Shown: piece by piece, positions 23,616-37,139 of the stretch
Numbering within the stretch: position 1 is the stretch's first letter
Layout of the letters: each line of letters begins with the position of its first letter
Origin: Datura wrightii
Taxonomy: Eukaryota > Streptophyta > Magnoliopsida > Solanales > Solanaceae
Assembly: GCA_035772735.1 (NCBI GenBank)
Contig: JASDFA010000010.1
Span: 136,031,001-136,095,000, forward strand
Direction: 5' to 3'
Length of the DNA: 64,000 nt
The notes under the pieces: model-generated
Databases searched by the model: none
Seen by the model: only the letters and a program-made list of their open reading frames with translations
Told to the model about the DNA's origin: nothing
Made by a program: the position numbers and the translations under genes

Positions 23616-24280
23616 AGTCCTTCAGTTATTCACAGCGAGAGGTCGTATGAAATATGATCAACCCTACCAGGGATGCTATGAGGCAACCTCAACTCTATTT
23701 GTAATAACTAACTACAACATTTGAATTCTTAAGTCACTATAGAAATACAAGTCATATCAATGTTACGAAGAGAATAACTTGCCGACGGGATTATCCTTAA
23801 CATGCGTTAATCATCGATGTTTGTTCACCCAAATAGTTCCAACCTGAAGCCGGCAACTCCACCAAATTGCAGCCCTTGCGCTAAGGGAATAAGGATATTT
23901 TAAATAATAGAAAATGACTAATAACAATATCTTTCAAGGACATTAGCTACAAATCAAACTTTGTCCAATTTGGCCGAAAGCTTACAAATCTCAAGATTTT
24001 AGAAGGTAGAAACACTTACCTATCACTTGTAGTCGCTGACTCATTTAGAAGTGATTTCTACAACTTTTACTCGGCGAGGCTCCGACAATCCAAGCGAGAT
24101 TTCAAGAAATTACTCTGTAGGGATGTTCCTCGTAGGCTCGAAACTTATTATCTAAGATGAATTTGTGTTTGAACAGAGTTTAACGGCGTAATTTGATGAA
24201 AATCGAATGAAAATGTCACTCAAGGTTCTCCCTTTCTGTTTTGGGAAATATTGAAATGAGTGATTTAAACATTGAGGCAG

Positions 24281-24290
24281 TTTTATATAA
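24281..24290 (-). promoter_or_regulatory. TATA-like box in G2 3' LTR
   Basis: Minus-strand TTATATAAAA. The counterpart in the 5' LTR is at 31651-31658. Confidence 0.55.
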
Positions 24291-24545
24291 TTTTTGAGGC
24301 GATAGAAGGGGGCGCGATGCACTGGCCACAATGCCAGGATTTGGGTGTGACGCATCAGCTAGATCCTGGCATGGCCTGCACAGTGCGGAGCTTGGTGCAC
24401 CCTACCTGAAGCTCCGACCTCCCGCTCGCTCGACAATGTGCTCATATGCTCATTCCCCGGCCCTTCCTCGTGTGCATCGTACTCCAAAACTCTCAACATA
24501 TGTATGCACAAGTTGATTGAGTGATAGAACTTATCAGATGTAACA

Positions 24546-24560
24546 TCATCCCCCTCTTAG
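24546..24560 (-). other. Polypurine tract of G2
   Basis: Minus-strand CTAAGAGGGGGATGA abutting the 3' LTR. Confidence 0.85.
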
Positions 24561-24829
24561 GAACATTTGTCCTCAAGTGTAATCTTAAACTTAAGAGACT
24601 CAACTCCTACAACCATAGTCGAAGAAATTTCGATAGAGTCTTCTCTGTAATATAGACTATCCAAAAACATGAAACACAGAAAAGTCCAACATAGGCATCT
24701 CACAAGATGCTACAAACAAATATTTCACTATGCACAAGTGAACAGCTAATCAATACTGATAATATAAAAAACACGACTACAATTGAACAACAATCTCACC
24801 TAAATTGCACAATCTGAGTCAAGCGTGAA

Positions 24830-27800
24830 ATAAGTGAGGATATTTAGACCTCATGTCATCCTCAGCTTCCCAAGTCATCTTCTCCACATTTTTGTTCCTC
24901 CATAGGACTTTAACAGAAGCTATGTCTTTAGTACTTCACCTATGGACCTGCCAATCTAGTATCACAACTGGAGTTTCTTCGTAGGACAACTCTTCAATGA
25001 CTTGAACATCCTCATCCGAGACAACCCGGGACGGGTCTCATATGCACTTCCGTAGCATTGACACGTGGAAAACTGGATGGACTGATTCTATCCCTTAAGG
25101 CAGTCCAAACTCATAATCTACTCGGCCTATCCTTCGAAGGATCCTATATGGGACAATGAACCTAGGGCTAAGCATGTCCTTCTTACCAAATCTAATAATG
25201 CCCTTCACAGACGAAACCTTAAGGAATACCTAATCATCAACATCAAACCCCAAATCTCTAAGCTGTATCAGAATAGGACTCCTGATGACTCTGGGTTGTT
25301 AGCAAATGCTCTCAGGTAAGTTTCACCTTTTCCTCAGATTGATGTATCATATTAGGTTCGATCAACCTTGCTACTTCTACTTCAAACCATGCTATGGGGG
25401 GCCTACATTTCTTCCAATATAAAGCCACATAAGACGCCATCTGAATAGCAGATGATAATTGTTATTATATGCAAACTAAATAAAAGGTATATGCTCATCC
25501 CAATTCCCTCCAAAGTCTAGCACACATGCCTGTAGCATATCCTCAAGCGTTTGAATGGTGTGCTCAGCCTGACCGTCTGTTTGGGGGTGAAAAGTTGTAC
25601 TCAATTAACTTGCATCCCCAAACCTTTCTGAAATAACTTCCAAAATCTTGCTGTGAATTGTGCCCCTCTGTCGGAAATGATGGATGCTGGAATGCCATGC
25701 AGTTAGACTATCTCCTTAATATACAACTCAGCATAATCTTCGGTCAAAAATATAGTCCTGACTGGCAAGAAATGGGCTGATTTCATTAGCCTGCCAATGA
25801 TAACCCAAATAGGACTCGAATTTATTCCTTGTGCGAGGTATCCCTGTAACTAAATCCATAGTAATTGCTTCCTATTTCCACATAGGTGCAACTATCTCCT
25901 GAATAAGTCTGTCAGGTTTCTGATGTTCAGCTTTTAGCTACTGGCAATTAGGGCACTGTGCTACAAACTCAGCTACACCTTTCTTCATTCCAGGCCACCA
26001 ATATATCTCCTTTATATCATTGTACATCTTTGTCGTGCTTGGGTGAAGAGAGTAACGAGAATAATGTACTTCTGCCATAATCTTATAGTGAAGCCCTACT
26101 ACATCTGGAACACAGATTCAACCTCTGAACCTCAGAACACCATCTCCTGTTAACTGAAAGGCTGATAGTTTGCCCTGCTGAGCCTTGTCTCTGAGCTGTA
26201 CTAGGCTAGGGTCCTTGTATTGCCAATCTTTCACCTATACAACTAGAGATGATACTATTGTATTTTGGATCATGACCCTGTTATCTTCTGAATCTACTAC
26301 TCGGATTGCTAGATTGGCAAACTGGTGGAGTTCTCGAGCCATTTCCCATTGTTCTAGCCTTAAATATGCTAGGCTATCCATGGATCTGCGGCTAAGGGAA
26401 TTAACTATAATATTAGTCTTCCCTAGGTGATATAAGATATTCACATCATAGTCTTTCAACAATTCTAGCCAATGACACTGCCACAAATTCAACTCGTTCT
26501 GTGTGAAGATATACTAGAGGCTTTTGTGATCCATAAAGATATCTACATGAACACCATATAAGTAGTGCCTCTATATTTTCAAAGCATGAATGATTGCCGC
26601 CAATTCTAAATCATATGTGGGGTAATTCTTTGTGTTCTTCCTTAGCTGCCTCGAAGCATAGGCAATCACCTTGCCATGCTGCATTAAAACACACCCTAAC
26701 CCAATGCCTGAAGCGTCAGAGTACACCGTGTAGCCCTCTGAGCCTTCTGGTAAGGATAATCTGGTGTAGATGTCAATCTATTTTTTAGTTCCTGGAAACG
26801 CTTTTCACAAGCCTCGGTCTAGTGGAATTTAGCTGCTTTCTAAGTCAATCTTGTCAATGGTGCTGATAAGGTAGAGAATCCTTCCACGAACCTTCTTTAA
26901 TACCCAACTAACCCTTGGAAGCTACAAACCTCAATCGGAGTCGTGGTCTAGGCCATATCTTCACTGGCTCAATTTTCTGTGAGTCAACCCGAATACGTGT
27001 ATCTGACACAATATGGCCCAATAAAGCTATAAAGTTTAACCAGAATTCACATTTCGGGAACTTCGAATATGAAGGGTGGTCTTTAAGGACCTAGAATACT
27101 ATTCTCAAATAACCTCTATGTTCGGCTTCTGAGCGGGAATATACCAGAATATCATCAATAAATACTATCACAAACAAAGCTAAATATGGCTTGAAGATGT
27201 TGTTCATTAAATCCATGAACATTGCTGGGGCATTCGTTAATCCGAAGGACATAACCAAGAACTCAAAATGACCATACATGATCCTGAAGGCTGTCTTTGG
27301 AATATCTTTCTCTGGGACTCCCACTTGGAGGTATCCTGACCTCAAGTCAATTTTGGAAAAGTCTTTTGCCCCCTGCAACTGATCTAATAAATCATCTATC
27401 CTTGGAAGGGGATATTTATTCTTAATAGTAACTTTATTCAACTACCGATAATCTATACACGTTCGTAGAGAGTCATCCTTCTTTCTTACAAATAAAACTG
27501 GCGCACTCCACAGCGAAGCACTAGGCCTAATAAAGCCCTTATCGAGCAAATCTTTCAATTGTTCTTTTGATTCCTTAAGTTCAGCAGAAGCCATTCAATA
27601 CGGTGGGATGGATATAGGTTGCGTATCTGGTGTCAGGTTGATAGAGAAATCAATCTCACACTCTGGGGGAATACCAGGAAGCTCATTCGGGAATACATCC
27701 GGAAATTCACTGATCATAGGAATGGACTGATGAGTCGGGGATTCTGCCTGCATATCCGGAACCCTAACAATGTGGTAAATATAGTCCTTTGGTATTAGCT

Positions 27801-28250
27801 TCCTCTCCCGAAGATAGGATATAAATCTACCTTTTGGTGTGGCTGCATTACCTTTCCATTCTCTCACTATCTCCCCCGGAAAGTGAAATCGAATAGTCTT
27901 GGTCCAGCACTCCATATTTGCATAACATGGCGCTAGCCAATCCATGCCTATAATTATATCAAAGTCAATCATTTCTAGCTCCGCTAAATTTGCTAAAGTC
28001 TGGTGACCCAATACCTCTACTGTACAGTCCCATAAATACTCTTAGTAATAATAGAGTCACCCACGGGTGTGGATACAGAAAACGGTCACCGAAGCAATAC
28101 TGGTTTTATACCAAATTTCTGTGCCACTAGCAGTGTAATGTAAGACAGAGTAGAACCTGGATCTATCAAAACATAAATTGGGTTAGAGTAAACATCCAGC
28201 ATACCTGTCACAACATGTGGTGATGACTATGTCTCTTGTAGCCCCGGTAG
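24830..28250 (-). pseudogene. pol: pol of G2: protease, RT, RNase H, integrase, chromodomain, decayed
   Basis: Minus strand, read from high to low coordinates. Protease with an intact LIDPGSTLSYIT active site lies at about 28175-28140 and continues in 27595-28011 (IIIGMDWLAPCYANMEC). RT at 27091-27560 has KIDLRSGYLQV and the catalytic FIDDILVYS. RNase H/connection is at 26235-26700 (LLKDYDVNILYHLGK). Integrase is at about 25100-26180. A chromodomain-like tail lies at about 24828-25000 (EELSYEETPVVILD ... WEAEDDMRSKYPHLF). This order with a C-terminal chromodomain places it in the Tekay/Del chromoviruses. Many stops and frameshifts interrupt it, so it is inactive. Confidence 0.85.
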
Positions 28251-29575
28251 GGCATAAGTGAGATCCGAACCACTACCAAAATTGGATGCCCATGATCTAC
28301 CTCTGCCGCTGTCCACTGAAGCTGAGGGCATGTGCCTTGCCGAAGGTGCTGGAGCATGTTATCTTGCTGAGGACCTGTTCTTCTGGTCCCAATAACCCTG
28401 ATCTCTAGTCAAACAATCCTCATTATATGACCCTCTTTCCCACAAGTATAGCAAGCAGTAGAGCCATATCTACAACTCCCAAAATGCTGTCGACTGCAAA
28501 TCCTACAATGCAATGTAATGGGCCTACTCTAATTTGAACTGCGAGCCAGATGCTTGTGAACTCTCACTAGGACTTGACTGTCCACGACGATCTGCCCTAT
28601 TGCCCTACTACTATGGAGGAAAAGGTCTAGGTGGCCTACTTGGAAATCAAGGTCTGGGCCCCCATTGAAACTCATCCTACATATCACTGGGTCTAGCCCT
28701 CCTGTGCTGCTCCCCACTTACCCTCTCAGCCTCATACTGGCGCTGCTTGATTCCCTCTATATTCTGATCAAAAGCCTAAAATGCGTGAAATATCCATGTC
28801 CTCATGTAAAGTGGCTGTAATATAGGCCTCCACATATTCCATAGAAAGCCCCATGATAAATCAGTGTACCCTAGTTGGCATAGTATCAACAAAAGCTGGT
28901 GCATATATTGCCAAGGAGTCAAACCTCAGTGCGTACTCCCGAACGCTCATTCTGCCCTGCTCCAGATGTAAAAACTGATCCACTCGGGCCTGTCGGATCT
29001 CTTAAGGTAAGTAATGATCTAGGAAGGCCTCTAAAAAACCCGGCCAAGTAGGTGGGGGTACATCTCTACCTCTGGACCTTTCCCAACTCTCATAGTACAA
29101 AACCGCTATATCTCGTAGACGAAACACTGCCAGCTCAACCGACTTTGTTGATGAAGTGTGCATTACCCTGAATATTCTCTGAAACTGATCTAAGAAGTCT
29201 TGAGGATCCTCTCTGCAGTCTGTCCCCATAAATTGTGGAGGACTCAAGGCAAGAAACTCATGAACCTTCAAACTTCTAGGCCTCTCAGTAGATTCAACAA
29301 CAACTGGTGCCACCGGCTGACACTGAGCGACCTTCATCCGAGCCATCATGTAAACTGCACTCCTAACCTCTTGATCCGATGGTATAGGGATGAATTGGGG
29401 TGGTACTGGTGCATCTACTCCCCTGGGGGGATCCTGATATAGCGGAGAATGTTGGGGAGATCGAGGTGATGTCTCCCTCTCTCCCTCAGGTCGGGCCATC
29501 TCCAACTGTGGCACTTGGCTAGTGCCCTATCCTATCGCGGTATCCAGCTCCCGGCTAGCCGTACTCTGTCGTGCA
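28251..29575 (-). pseudogene. gag: gag of G2, decayed
   Basis: The best part is 29002-29514, where a 170-residue frame contains the capsid motifs FLALSPPQFMGTD, DPQDFLDQ and FLEAFLDHYLP, diagnostic of plant Tekay-like Gag. The knuckle is near 28413-28465 and reads CYTCGKEGHIMR; the final Cys is lost to an apparent one-base deletion. The likely start is near the ATG at about 29574, separated from the capsid frame by a stop near 29530. Nucleocapsid and linker are broken by further stops. Confidence 0.8.
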
Positions 29576-29785
29576 TCAAAAATTTTCTCTGTAGATAAGA
29601 AGAATGACATAAGCTTAGGGACTTAACCCTGCATAACTTAGCTTTATAGGATGATTTGGGAAAAGAAAGGAGGCTAACCACGCTATCATGCCACGTAGCC
29701 TCCTGCCTATAGAATGTGGTGCAAAACATACCCATAGACAAGACTCTACTAGACACGTCTTACAGACCCCCTAGGATATGACGTT

Positions 29786-29797
29786 GCTCTGATACCA
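29786..29797 (-). other. Primer-binding site of G2, tRNA-Met type
   Basis: Minus-strand TGGTATCAGAGC, a few bases from the 5' LTR. Confidence 0.95.
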
Positions 29798-29800
29798 AGG

Positions 29801-31920
29801 TTTTCACGCCCCACCTTGGGAGGCATGACTGGCACGTAGTGCCACACATGGACCTGGGTTGACCTATTTGGGCATATGCACCTCTAGTGCCTTACAACAA
29901 TTTAAAATAATGGAAACAAATGCTATATCTCAGTTGTAAACATATCCTCGAGCCGACAAGGCCGCATAACAAACCTGTAAAGAAATAGCTAACCCAACAG
30001 TCACAATAATAAAAGGATCCTATGCAGGTGGACAAGACCACCATGCTGTCTAACTCATAACAAAAGGAAAACAGGCAGTCATATATAAATTATAGCCGAC
30101 GAGGCTGCTAGCTGATAGATAAACTAGGTCCCACATGGAAAACACATAAAACATAACATAAATAGGCCCTACATGGCCAATAACAACCAACATCCGCAAG
30201 CCTCTAGGAGTGGAATAGTGGTCGGGACAAGGCCCCGACCTACCAAAAAGTTGTAGATCAAAATGAGCAAACCTCTCTAACTAACAACTCCAAAAAAAAG
30301 GAGCTAACTGATATGCTAACCCTGGATAACTACTAAGGAGGTCCTGAAACACATCCGTCCGTACCTGTAGGAAGGTATGCAACGCCCTATATGTGGACAT
30401 CAGTATAATATATACCAAATATGTAAGGTAGTAATAAAATATGAATAGAAACTGATAAAGGAAATGAAAGTAATCAATAAGAAGGGTAAGAGCTTAACTT
30501 GAATAGCTTCACAATTTAAAGAATAACTGACAAGTAAATATACAAACAAGAACCTAACTAGGCCTCCATAAGCCTGAAAGGTACAATCAACATAGAATAA
30601 CCTACCTGGGCTCCCATAAGCCCTGGAAAGCGCCAAGTAGTATATATACCCCTATCGGTGCCCCTGATGCCCCATAAGTGAATGCAACTATGTCTTAGGC
30701 AAACCAGGACATTGCGAGGGTCGGTAATGTCATCTCAGCATAGAAGGAGTTCATAGAAGATTCCAGTATGGCCCTGAAGGCTTTACTTTAGTCCCTTCAG
30801 ACACTTAATATCTTTATAAGCTATTAAGTAGCTCATAAGCAATACAATAGCTTTGAAAGCAATCTTATAGTTCTGTAAATGATAGCAGCATCGTGGCTCT
30901 GTAAGCAATCTATAGCTCTATAAGCATTAGCAGCATCGTAGCTCCGTAAGAAGTTTATATCTCCGTAAGCACCATGAACAATCCCTCAGCTATTCACAAT
31001 GAGAGGCCGTACAAAATATGATCTACCCCTACCAGGGATGCTACGCTACAACCTCAAATCTATTTGTAACGATTAACTACAACATTCGAATTCTTAAGTC
31101 ACTACAGAAGTACAAGTCATATCAATGTTACAACTAGAATAACATGCCGAAGGGATTAGCCTTAACATACCTTAATCGTCGATTTCTGTTCACCCAAATA
31201 GTTCCAACCTGATGCTGGTAATTCCACCAAATTTCAGCCCTTACGCTGATAGAATAAGGCTATTTTCAATAATATGAAACTTCTAATAATAATATCTTTC
31301 AAATACATCAGCTACAAATCAAACTTTGTCCAATTAGGTAGAAAGCTTACAAATTACCAAGAGTTTAGAAGGTAGAAACACTTACCCATCACTTGTAGCT
31401 GTTTAGGATTCAATTAGAAGTGATTTCTACAACTTTTACTTAGCGGGACTCCTACAATCCGAGTGAGATTTAAAGAAATAACTCCACAGGGACGTTCCTC
31501 ATAGGCCCGAAACTAGTTATCCAAGATAAATTTGCATTTGAACTGAGTTTAATGGGGTAATTCGATGAAAATTGAATGAAAATGTCACTCAAAGTTCGCC
31601 TTTTTTGTTTTGGAAAATATTGAAATGATTCATTTAAACATTGAATGAGTTTATATAATTTTTAGGTGGTGGAATTGTGGGGGGGAGGGGGGGCACCGGC
31701 CACAACGCTAGGATTTAGGCACGATGCACCGGCAGTACGCTGGCATGGCCTACGCAGCACGGTGCCAGGTGCACCCTGCCTCCGGCCCTAGCCTCCTGCT
31801 CACTCGACAATATGCTAATATGCTCATTCCCTGGACCCTTCCTCGTATGCGTCATACTCCAAACTCTTAATATACATGTGCACGCATTGGTTAAGCAATA
31901 TAAACTGACGAGGTGTAATA
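29801..31920 (-). repeat. 5' LTR of G2
   Basis: Matches 22458-24545 with many differences. Its inner end is mutated (TTTTCACGCC instead of TGTTACACCC). Contains the AGCTCCGTAAGCA-type array at about 30790-30990 and a G-run at 31679-31692. Confidence 0.85.
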
Positions 31921-32420
31921 GGTTGAGGGATTGATTCCTGAAGACCATGCCACGGGTGCTTATCATAGGTTATTACATGGCACCGTGGGTCGTGAGACCA
32001 CCCATTCCTACTAGACCCCGATATTTCTCTGAACCTTCCCATGATTACATCCTACCACTCGTGGTTCCCCACCAAGGGTCGTGACACCATCCGTGATAGC
32101 ACCTCCATACCCAAAAACCATGACCCTTATCATGACCATTACAACCACCCACGGGTCATACCTTGACTAGTTACTCCAAAGCCTTTCTTTTTTAGCTGCT
32201 AACCACACAGGTGAAGATGAGTCATCACATCGACCAACGAGATGTACCATGGATCGATAGTCTAGATCTTCACACCCAATATCTTACCACGACTCCCACC
32301 AACGACTCATTATTTCTTCTCACGACTCATACGATAAGTCATTCTGTGATATTTCCCAAACTTTTCTACTGTCTCCTTTCTAATTCTGAACCGAGTCTTA
32401 TAAACTTCCGAGGTATTACA

Positions 32421-35400
32421 TATACTATGGTAGATTTGGTGATCTTAGACATGGTAGATTTTCACTTGATTTTGGAGATGAGTTGGTTGTCTCCTTATAT
32501 GTCATTCTGGATTGCCATGCTAAGACCATCACCATATCAGGCCCAGGGTCTTCAAGGTTGGAGTGGAAAGAGAATTATAGCCCTGCACCTAAGAAATTTA
32601 TCTCTTATATTCATGCCTGAAAATTGATAGAGTGGGGGTGTTTAGTATATCTATCTCATATTCGAGATACAGTTCCAAGGGTCCTTCAATAGTGTTGGTC
32701 TTGATAGTTTGTGAATTCTTAGAGGTATTCCCGGCGGATCTGCCTGGCATGCCGCCAGACCGCGATATTTATTTCTATATAGTTTAGAGCCAGGGAATCG
32801 ACCTATTTCTATTCTGCCATAAAAAATGGCACCAACTGAGTTGAGAGAACTCAAGGAATAGTTGCAGAAATTGCTTAGTAAGGGATTTATCAGGCTGAGT
32901 TTCTCTCCATGGAGTGCCCTAGTCTTGTTTGTGAAAAAGAAGGACGGTAGTATGAGAATGTGCATTGATTACCATCAGTTGAATAAGGTAACTATCTAGA
33001 ATAAATATCCTCTTCCTCAAATAGATGACCTGTTTGATCAGTTATAGGGAGCAACGGTGTTCTCCAAGATTGACTTGAGATCGGGCTATTATCAAATGAA
33101 GATTCATGCTGAGGATATTCCCAAGATAAATTTTTGGACCAGGTATGGACATTATGAGTTCCTGGTCATGTCCTTCAGACTCACTATGCTTTAACAACAT
33201 TCATGAGCTTGATGAATGGTATCTTCAAACCCTATCTAGATTCATTTGTAATCGTGTTCATTGATGATATCTTGGTATACTCTAAGACTAAGCAGGAACA
33301 TGAGAATCATCTGAAGATTATGCTGGGGCTGCTAAAGGAGAAACAGTCGTATGCCAAGTTCACCTGATATTAATTTTCGCTAGAATCTATATCTTTTTTA
33401 GGACATGTAGTCTCCAAAAAGGGGATTAAAGTGGATCCGCAGAAGGTGGAGGCAGTCCGAAACTGGGCTAGGCCTACTACAGTGACAGAGATTCGGAGTT
33501 TCGTGGGAATGGCTAGTTACTACTGTCGGTTTGTGAAGGGATTTACATCCATTGCCTCGGTTGACAAGGTTGACTTAGAATGATGTATATTTTCAATGGT
33601 TTGAGGAATGTGAAGAGAGTTTTCAGAAGCTCAAAATCCTGCTAACCATAGCACCAATCCTGGCTCTACCGGTGGAAGGTAAAAAATTTGTAGTTTATTG
33701 TGATGCCTGACGGTCTGGGTTGAGTGTTGTGTTAATGCAGGAAGGACGGGTCATTGCTTATGCTTCGAGGCAGTTGAAGGTACATGAGAAGAATTGCCCT
33801 GCACATGACATGGAGTTGGCAGCAATGGTGTTTACCTTGAAAATATAGAGGCACTACCTGTATGGGGCTCGTTGCGAGGTGTTCACAGACTATCGCAACC
33901 TACAATATATGTTCTCCCAGAAAGATCTCAATCTAAGACAGAGGAGATGGATGGAGCAACTTAAGGATTATGATGTGACAATCTTGTATCACCTAGGGAA
34001 GGAAAATGTGGTGGTTGATGCCTTGAGCAGGAAGGAGGTGAGTATGGGAAGTCTAGCTTGCTTGGAATCTACTCAGTGGCTGATGGACAGAGAAGTCCAA
34101 ACACTAGCGGATAGCCTGATGAGACTTTCATTGACACAAATAGGTTGGTTACTAGCCAGCATGGAGGCTAAGTCATCATTATTAGAAGAGATAAAAGCCA
34201 GGCAGTTTAAGGATACGAAGTTGAGTAAGATTCGAGATAAGGTCCTACAGGGGGAAGCTAAGAAAGCAGTGTTGGATGACGAAGAGGTATTGAGGATAAA
34301 GGAACACGTGCGTTCCCTGGTCTGGCAAGTTGATTAAAACCATCATTTCAGAAGCTCACAACTCGAGGTACTCCATCTATCCTAGGGTTACTAAACCCGC
34401 AGCAGCATTATTGGTGGGGAAGGATGAAGAGGGACATTATTGATTATGTCACCTAGTGTTTGAACTGTCAGCAAGTGAAGTATGAGAACTAGAATCCTGC
34501 GGGAGTACTTTAGATGATACCCATCCCAGAGTGAAAATGGGAGAGGATAGAAATAGACTTCGTGGTTGGTCTTCCAAAGACATTGGGGAAGTTGACTCTA
34601 TTTGGGTCATTGTATATAGATTGACCAAGTCTTCCCACTTCTTGCCTATTTAAGTACCTTACAATGCTGAGATAGTGGCCAAGATTTATGTGAAGGAGGT
34701 GATTCAGTTCCATGGGGTGCCAGTTTCGATCATGTCAGATAGGGGTACTCAGTTAACCTCCTATTTCTTGAGGACTTTGCAGGCAGAACTAGGTACCAAG
34801 TTGGACTTTAGCACAGCCTTCCATCCACAGACAGACGGACAATCGAAAAGTACCATTCAGGTGTTAGAGGATATGCTCCAAGCCTGTGTGATAGAGTTTG
34901 GTGGCCATTAGGATAAATTCTACCCGTGGCGGAGTTTGCTTACTACAACAATTATAATTCAAGCATTAGCATGACGCCATTTGAAGCTCTATATGGGAGG
35001 AAATGCAAGTCTCCAATCAGATAGATCAATGTATTTGAGGTGAGACCTTGGGGCACTAATTTTCCTAAAGAGTCCTTGGAAAAGGTTCGGGTAATTCAAG
35101 AACGTCTGGTAGCTGCTCAAAAAAGGCAGAAGTAACATGCAAAAAGGAAAGTGAGAGATATGGTGTTCATGGAGGGAGAGCAATTATTGCTCAAGGTATC
35201 CCCCATGAAGGGGGTAATGCGGTTTGGGAAGCGAGGCAAGCTTAGCCCGAGATACATTGGGCTGTTTGAGATTTTCCAACGTATAAGGGAACTAGCTTAT
35301 GAATTAGCGTTATCACCAGGACTATTAGGAATACATCCAATCTTTCATGTTTTCATGTTGAAGAAATACTATGGAGATGGGTCATACATAATTAAATGGG

Positions 35401-35610
35401 ACTTGATATTGCTGGATGAGAATTTGTCCTATGAGGAGGAGCCAGTGGTGATAGTAGATAGAGAGGTCTACAAGGTGAGATCGAAAGAGATTGCAACGGT
35501 AAAGGTCTAGTGGAAAAATCATCACATACAAGAAGCCACTTGGGAGATCGAGGTCGACATACGGAACAAATATCCTCAACTATTTATGGAATCTTGTATG
35601 CTCTCTTCCT
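32421..35610 (+). pseudogene. pol: pol of E1: protease end, RT, RNase H, integrase, chromodomain, decayed
   Basis: Continues E1 after solo LTR S1. The protease tail is DMVDFHLILEMSWLSPY at about 32445-32500. RT runs from about 32830 to 33480 and keeps FVIVFIDDILVYSKT (about 33245-33290), but is broken by many stops. RNase H is at about 33690-34080, with a readable frame at 33879-34337 (YDVTILYHLGKENVVVDALSR). The integrase zinc-binding part is near 34370-34480; the core frame at 34675-34911 includes IMSDRGTQ and TAFHPQTDGQS. The C-terminal region at 35151-35510 plus 35511-35596 contains the GPFE-like patch and a chromodomain ending WEIEVDIRNKYPQLF. At least a dozen stops or frameshifts are visible. 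Confidence 0.85.
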
Positions 35611-35659
35611 TGCTTTTGTAGGCTATTTGGGAACGAACGTTATTTTAATTAGTATCCAA

Positions 35660-35959
35660 TGTAACGGCCTATACGTCATTATGAGGGGAATAAGTTTGGA
35701 ACACCCTAACTGGCCTAAATTGTGGGTAGGAAGGTGTTGGTTAAGTGTTAGTGAAACTTTTGAGTTGGGGAGTGGTTTGAGAATAGGTTTAGGAGCTACT
35801 GGTCACAGGGAACCGCTGCAGCGGGGGAATTTCCACTATAGTGAGACTGTTATTATGGTCAAAGTTCTGCTATAACAAACCAAGAGAATAATCACTGGAT
35901 CCGTCGTAGCGGTACCCAGATCGCCATAGCGAGTACACTACAGTGGAAAAGTGACCGTT
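35660..35959 (+). repeat. 3' LTR of E1, first 300 bases
   Basis: TGTAACGGCC... matches 5580-5880 base for base at most positions, including the CTGCAGCGG cluster. Cut at 35959 by a D-family LTR. Confidence 0.85.
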
Positions 35960-37139
35960 TGATGTGCTTTGACTTTACAACACTTTCAACGCTCAAAACT
36001 AAGAAAATAGCATGAACTTAGGTGTGTTTATATTGATATAAGGTACTTTTTCTTTGATTATTGGACAAATAAGTGTTGGAGCAAGAATGTGCAAAAGAAG
36101 CCTGAAAGTGCAACAAAATAAGCTAATGTCACAGTGTTAGTACGAGCCGTATGATGATGGTACGAGCCATAGTGAGAATCATGAGAAGTTTCAGATGGCT
36201 GAATTGGGGATTGTGCAACCTACGACTCTCAATATGAGTCGTACAACACTAGTACAAGCAAACACTGAGTCATGGAAATATTTAGAAAAATTGCACAAAG
36301 TAAGACTCCGAATACAGATAGATAGTATGAGTCATGGCAGAGAGGTACGAGTTGTACCATCACACTCGTGACAAACTTCAGAAAAATTCAGAGTTGTCAG
36401 AGTCAAGCCACGAAAGAAAAATATGAATCATAGGAAGCATGTACGAGTCGTACAAAGGCACAACACTTGGAAAAATTTCAGCAACCCAAGGAACTTACAG
36501 ATAGCAAGAATGACTCGTACAATGTTGTTATAGGTCGTAGGATCAGTCATGGCTCAGGCGGCGACAGTTATGGAATTTACCCTGTTAGGTTAGGAAAAGG
36601 ATTCTTATGTCTGTATAAATACCTTTTATGTTTTATTTCAGTAGAGAACATTAGAGGTAGTTAGAGAATAATACAGAACGATGGAAAACATAGAATTGAG
36701 TTGGTTGACTTGTGATCAACCCTTACTTGATTTCTTTCTTGATCTTTGTGAATTTTTCTTGAGTATTTTTGATATAATCAAAGATGCTTTTCTCTCATCT
36801 ACGATTGTAATTATTTAATTATGTGTTTAATGATGAATGCATATCACAACCTTGCAACTATGACAGGCTAAAACCTCTGTAGCTAGGGTTATTGGAACCA
36901 TTGTGGATTAATTTAGGGATACACAAAAGTGATTCAAAACTAATGCAAAACACTTGTATTGTATTATCTTCATGCTTAAACGTTTCTTAATGGTGTACAA
37001 CGTTAGGACATGCCCAAATTCTTTACTTGCTTGAGCCTAGAGAGGTAGAGATTAGGAAAAGAGAATTATAACAAAGCCATGATCTTAATGATCATTGCAT
37101 TAACTTGAGTTGTGGTCGTAGGATAGTTAGATTTGGAAC
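35960..37139 (+). repeat. D-family LTR, truncated
   Basis: Starts TGATGTG and follows D's 3' LTR to a point equal to about 20960, then stops mid-LTR. Contains TACGAGTCGTAC words at 36140-36545 and a TATA box at 36614-36621. No internal sequence follows. Confidence 0.8.

Larger units (their letters stand above)
22458..24545 (-). repeat. 3' LTR of G2
   Basis: Plus-strand bounds TGTTACACCC to GATGTAACA. Contains the AGCTCCGTAAGCA-type array at about 23410-23615 and a TATA-like box at 24281-24290. Confidence 0.9.
22458..31920 (-). mobile_element. Element G2: chromodomain Gypsy (Tekay/Del-type), minus strand
   Basis: LTRs 22458-24545 and 29801-31920, Met-type PBS at 29786-29797, gag near 29000-29575, pol 24830-28250, PPT at 24546-24560. 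It lies inside S1. The flanking five bases are GAATG and GGTTG, not a clean duplication. By eye the LTRs differ at several bases per hundred. The coding region carries many stops. Confidence 0.85.
9999..32420 (-). mobile_element. Solo LTR S1, split by nested elements
   Basis: The sequence between the two halves of E1's protease consists, after removing nested elements, of 9999-10508, 21368-22457 and 31921-32420. That is about 2.1 kb with no internal domain, so I call it a solo LTR on the minus strand. On that strand it starts TGTAATACC (right edge 32420) and ends near TCGTGGAA (left edge about 9999). It has repeated ACGACTCATG/CACGACCC words. The left boundary is uncertain by a few bases and no clean target duplication is visible. 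Confidence 0.65.

Noticed and set aside
9995..32425. Target duplication for S1
   Set aside because: Flanks TTGAT and TATAC/CATAT do not match well enough; the boundary is inferred only from the protease alignment.
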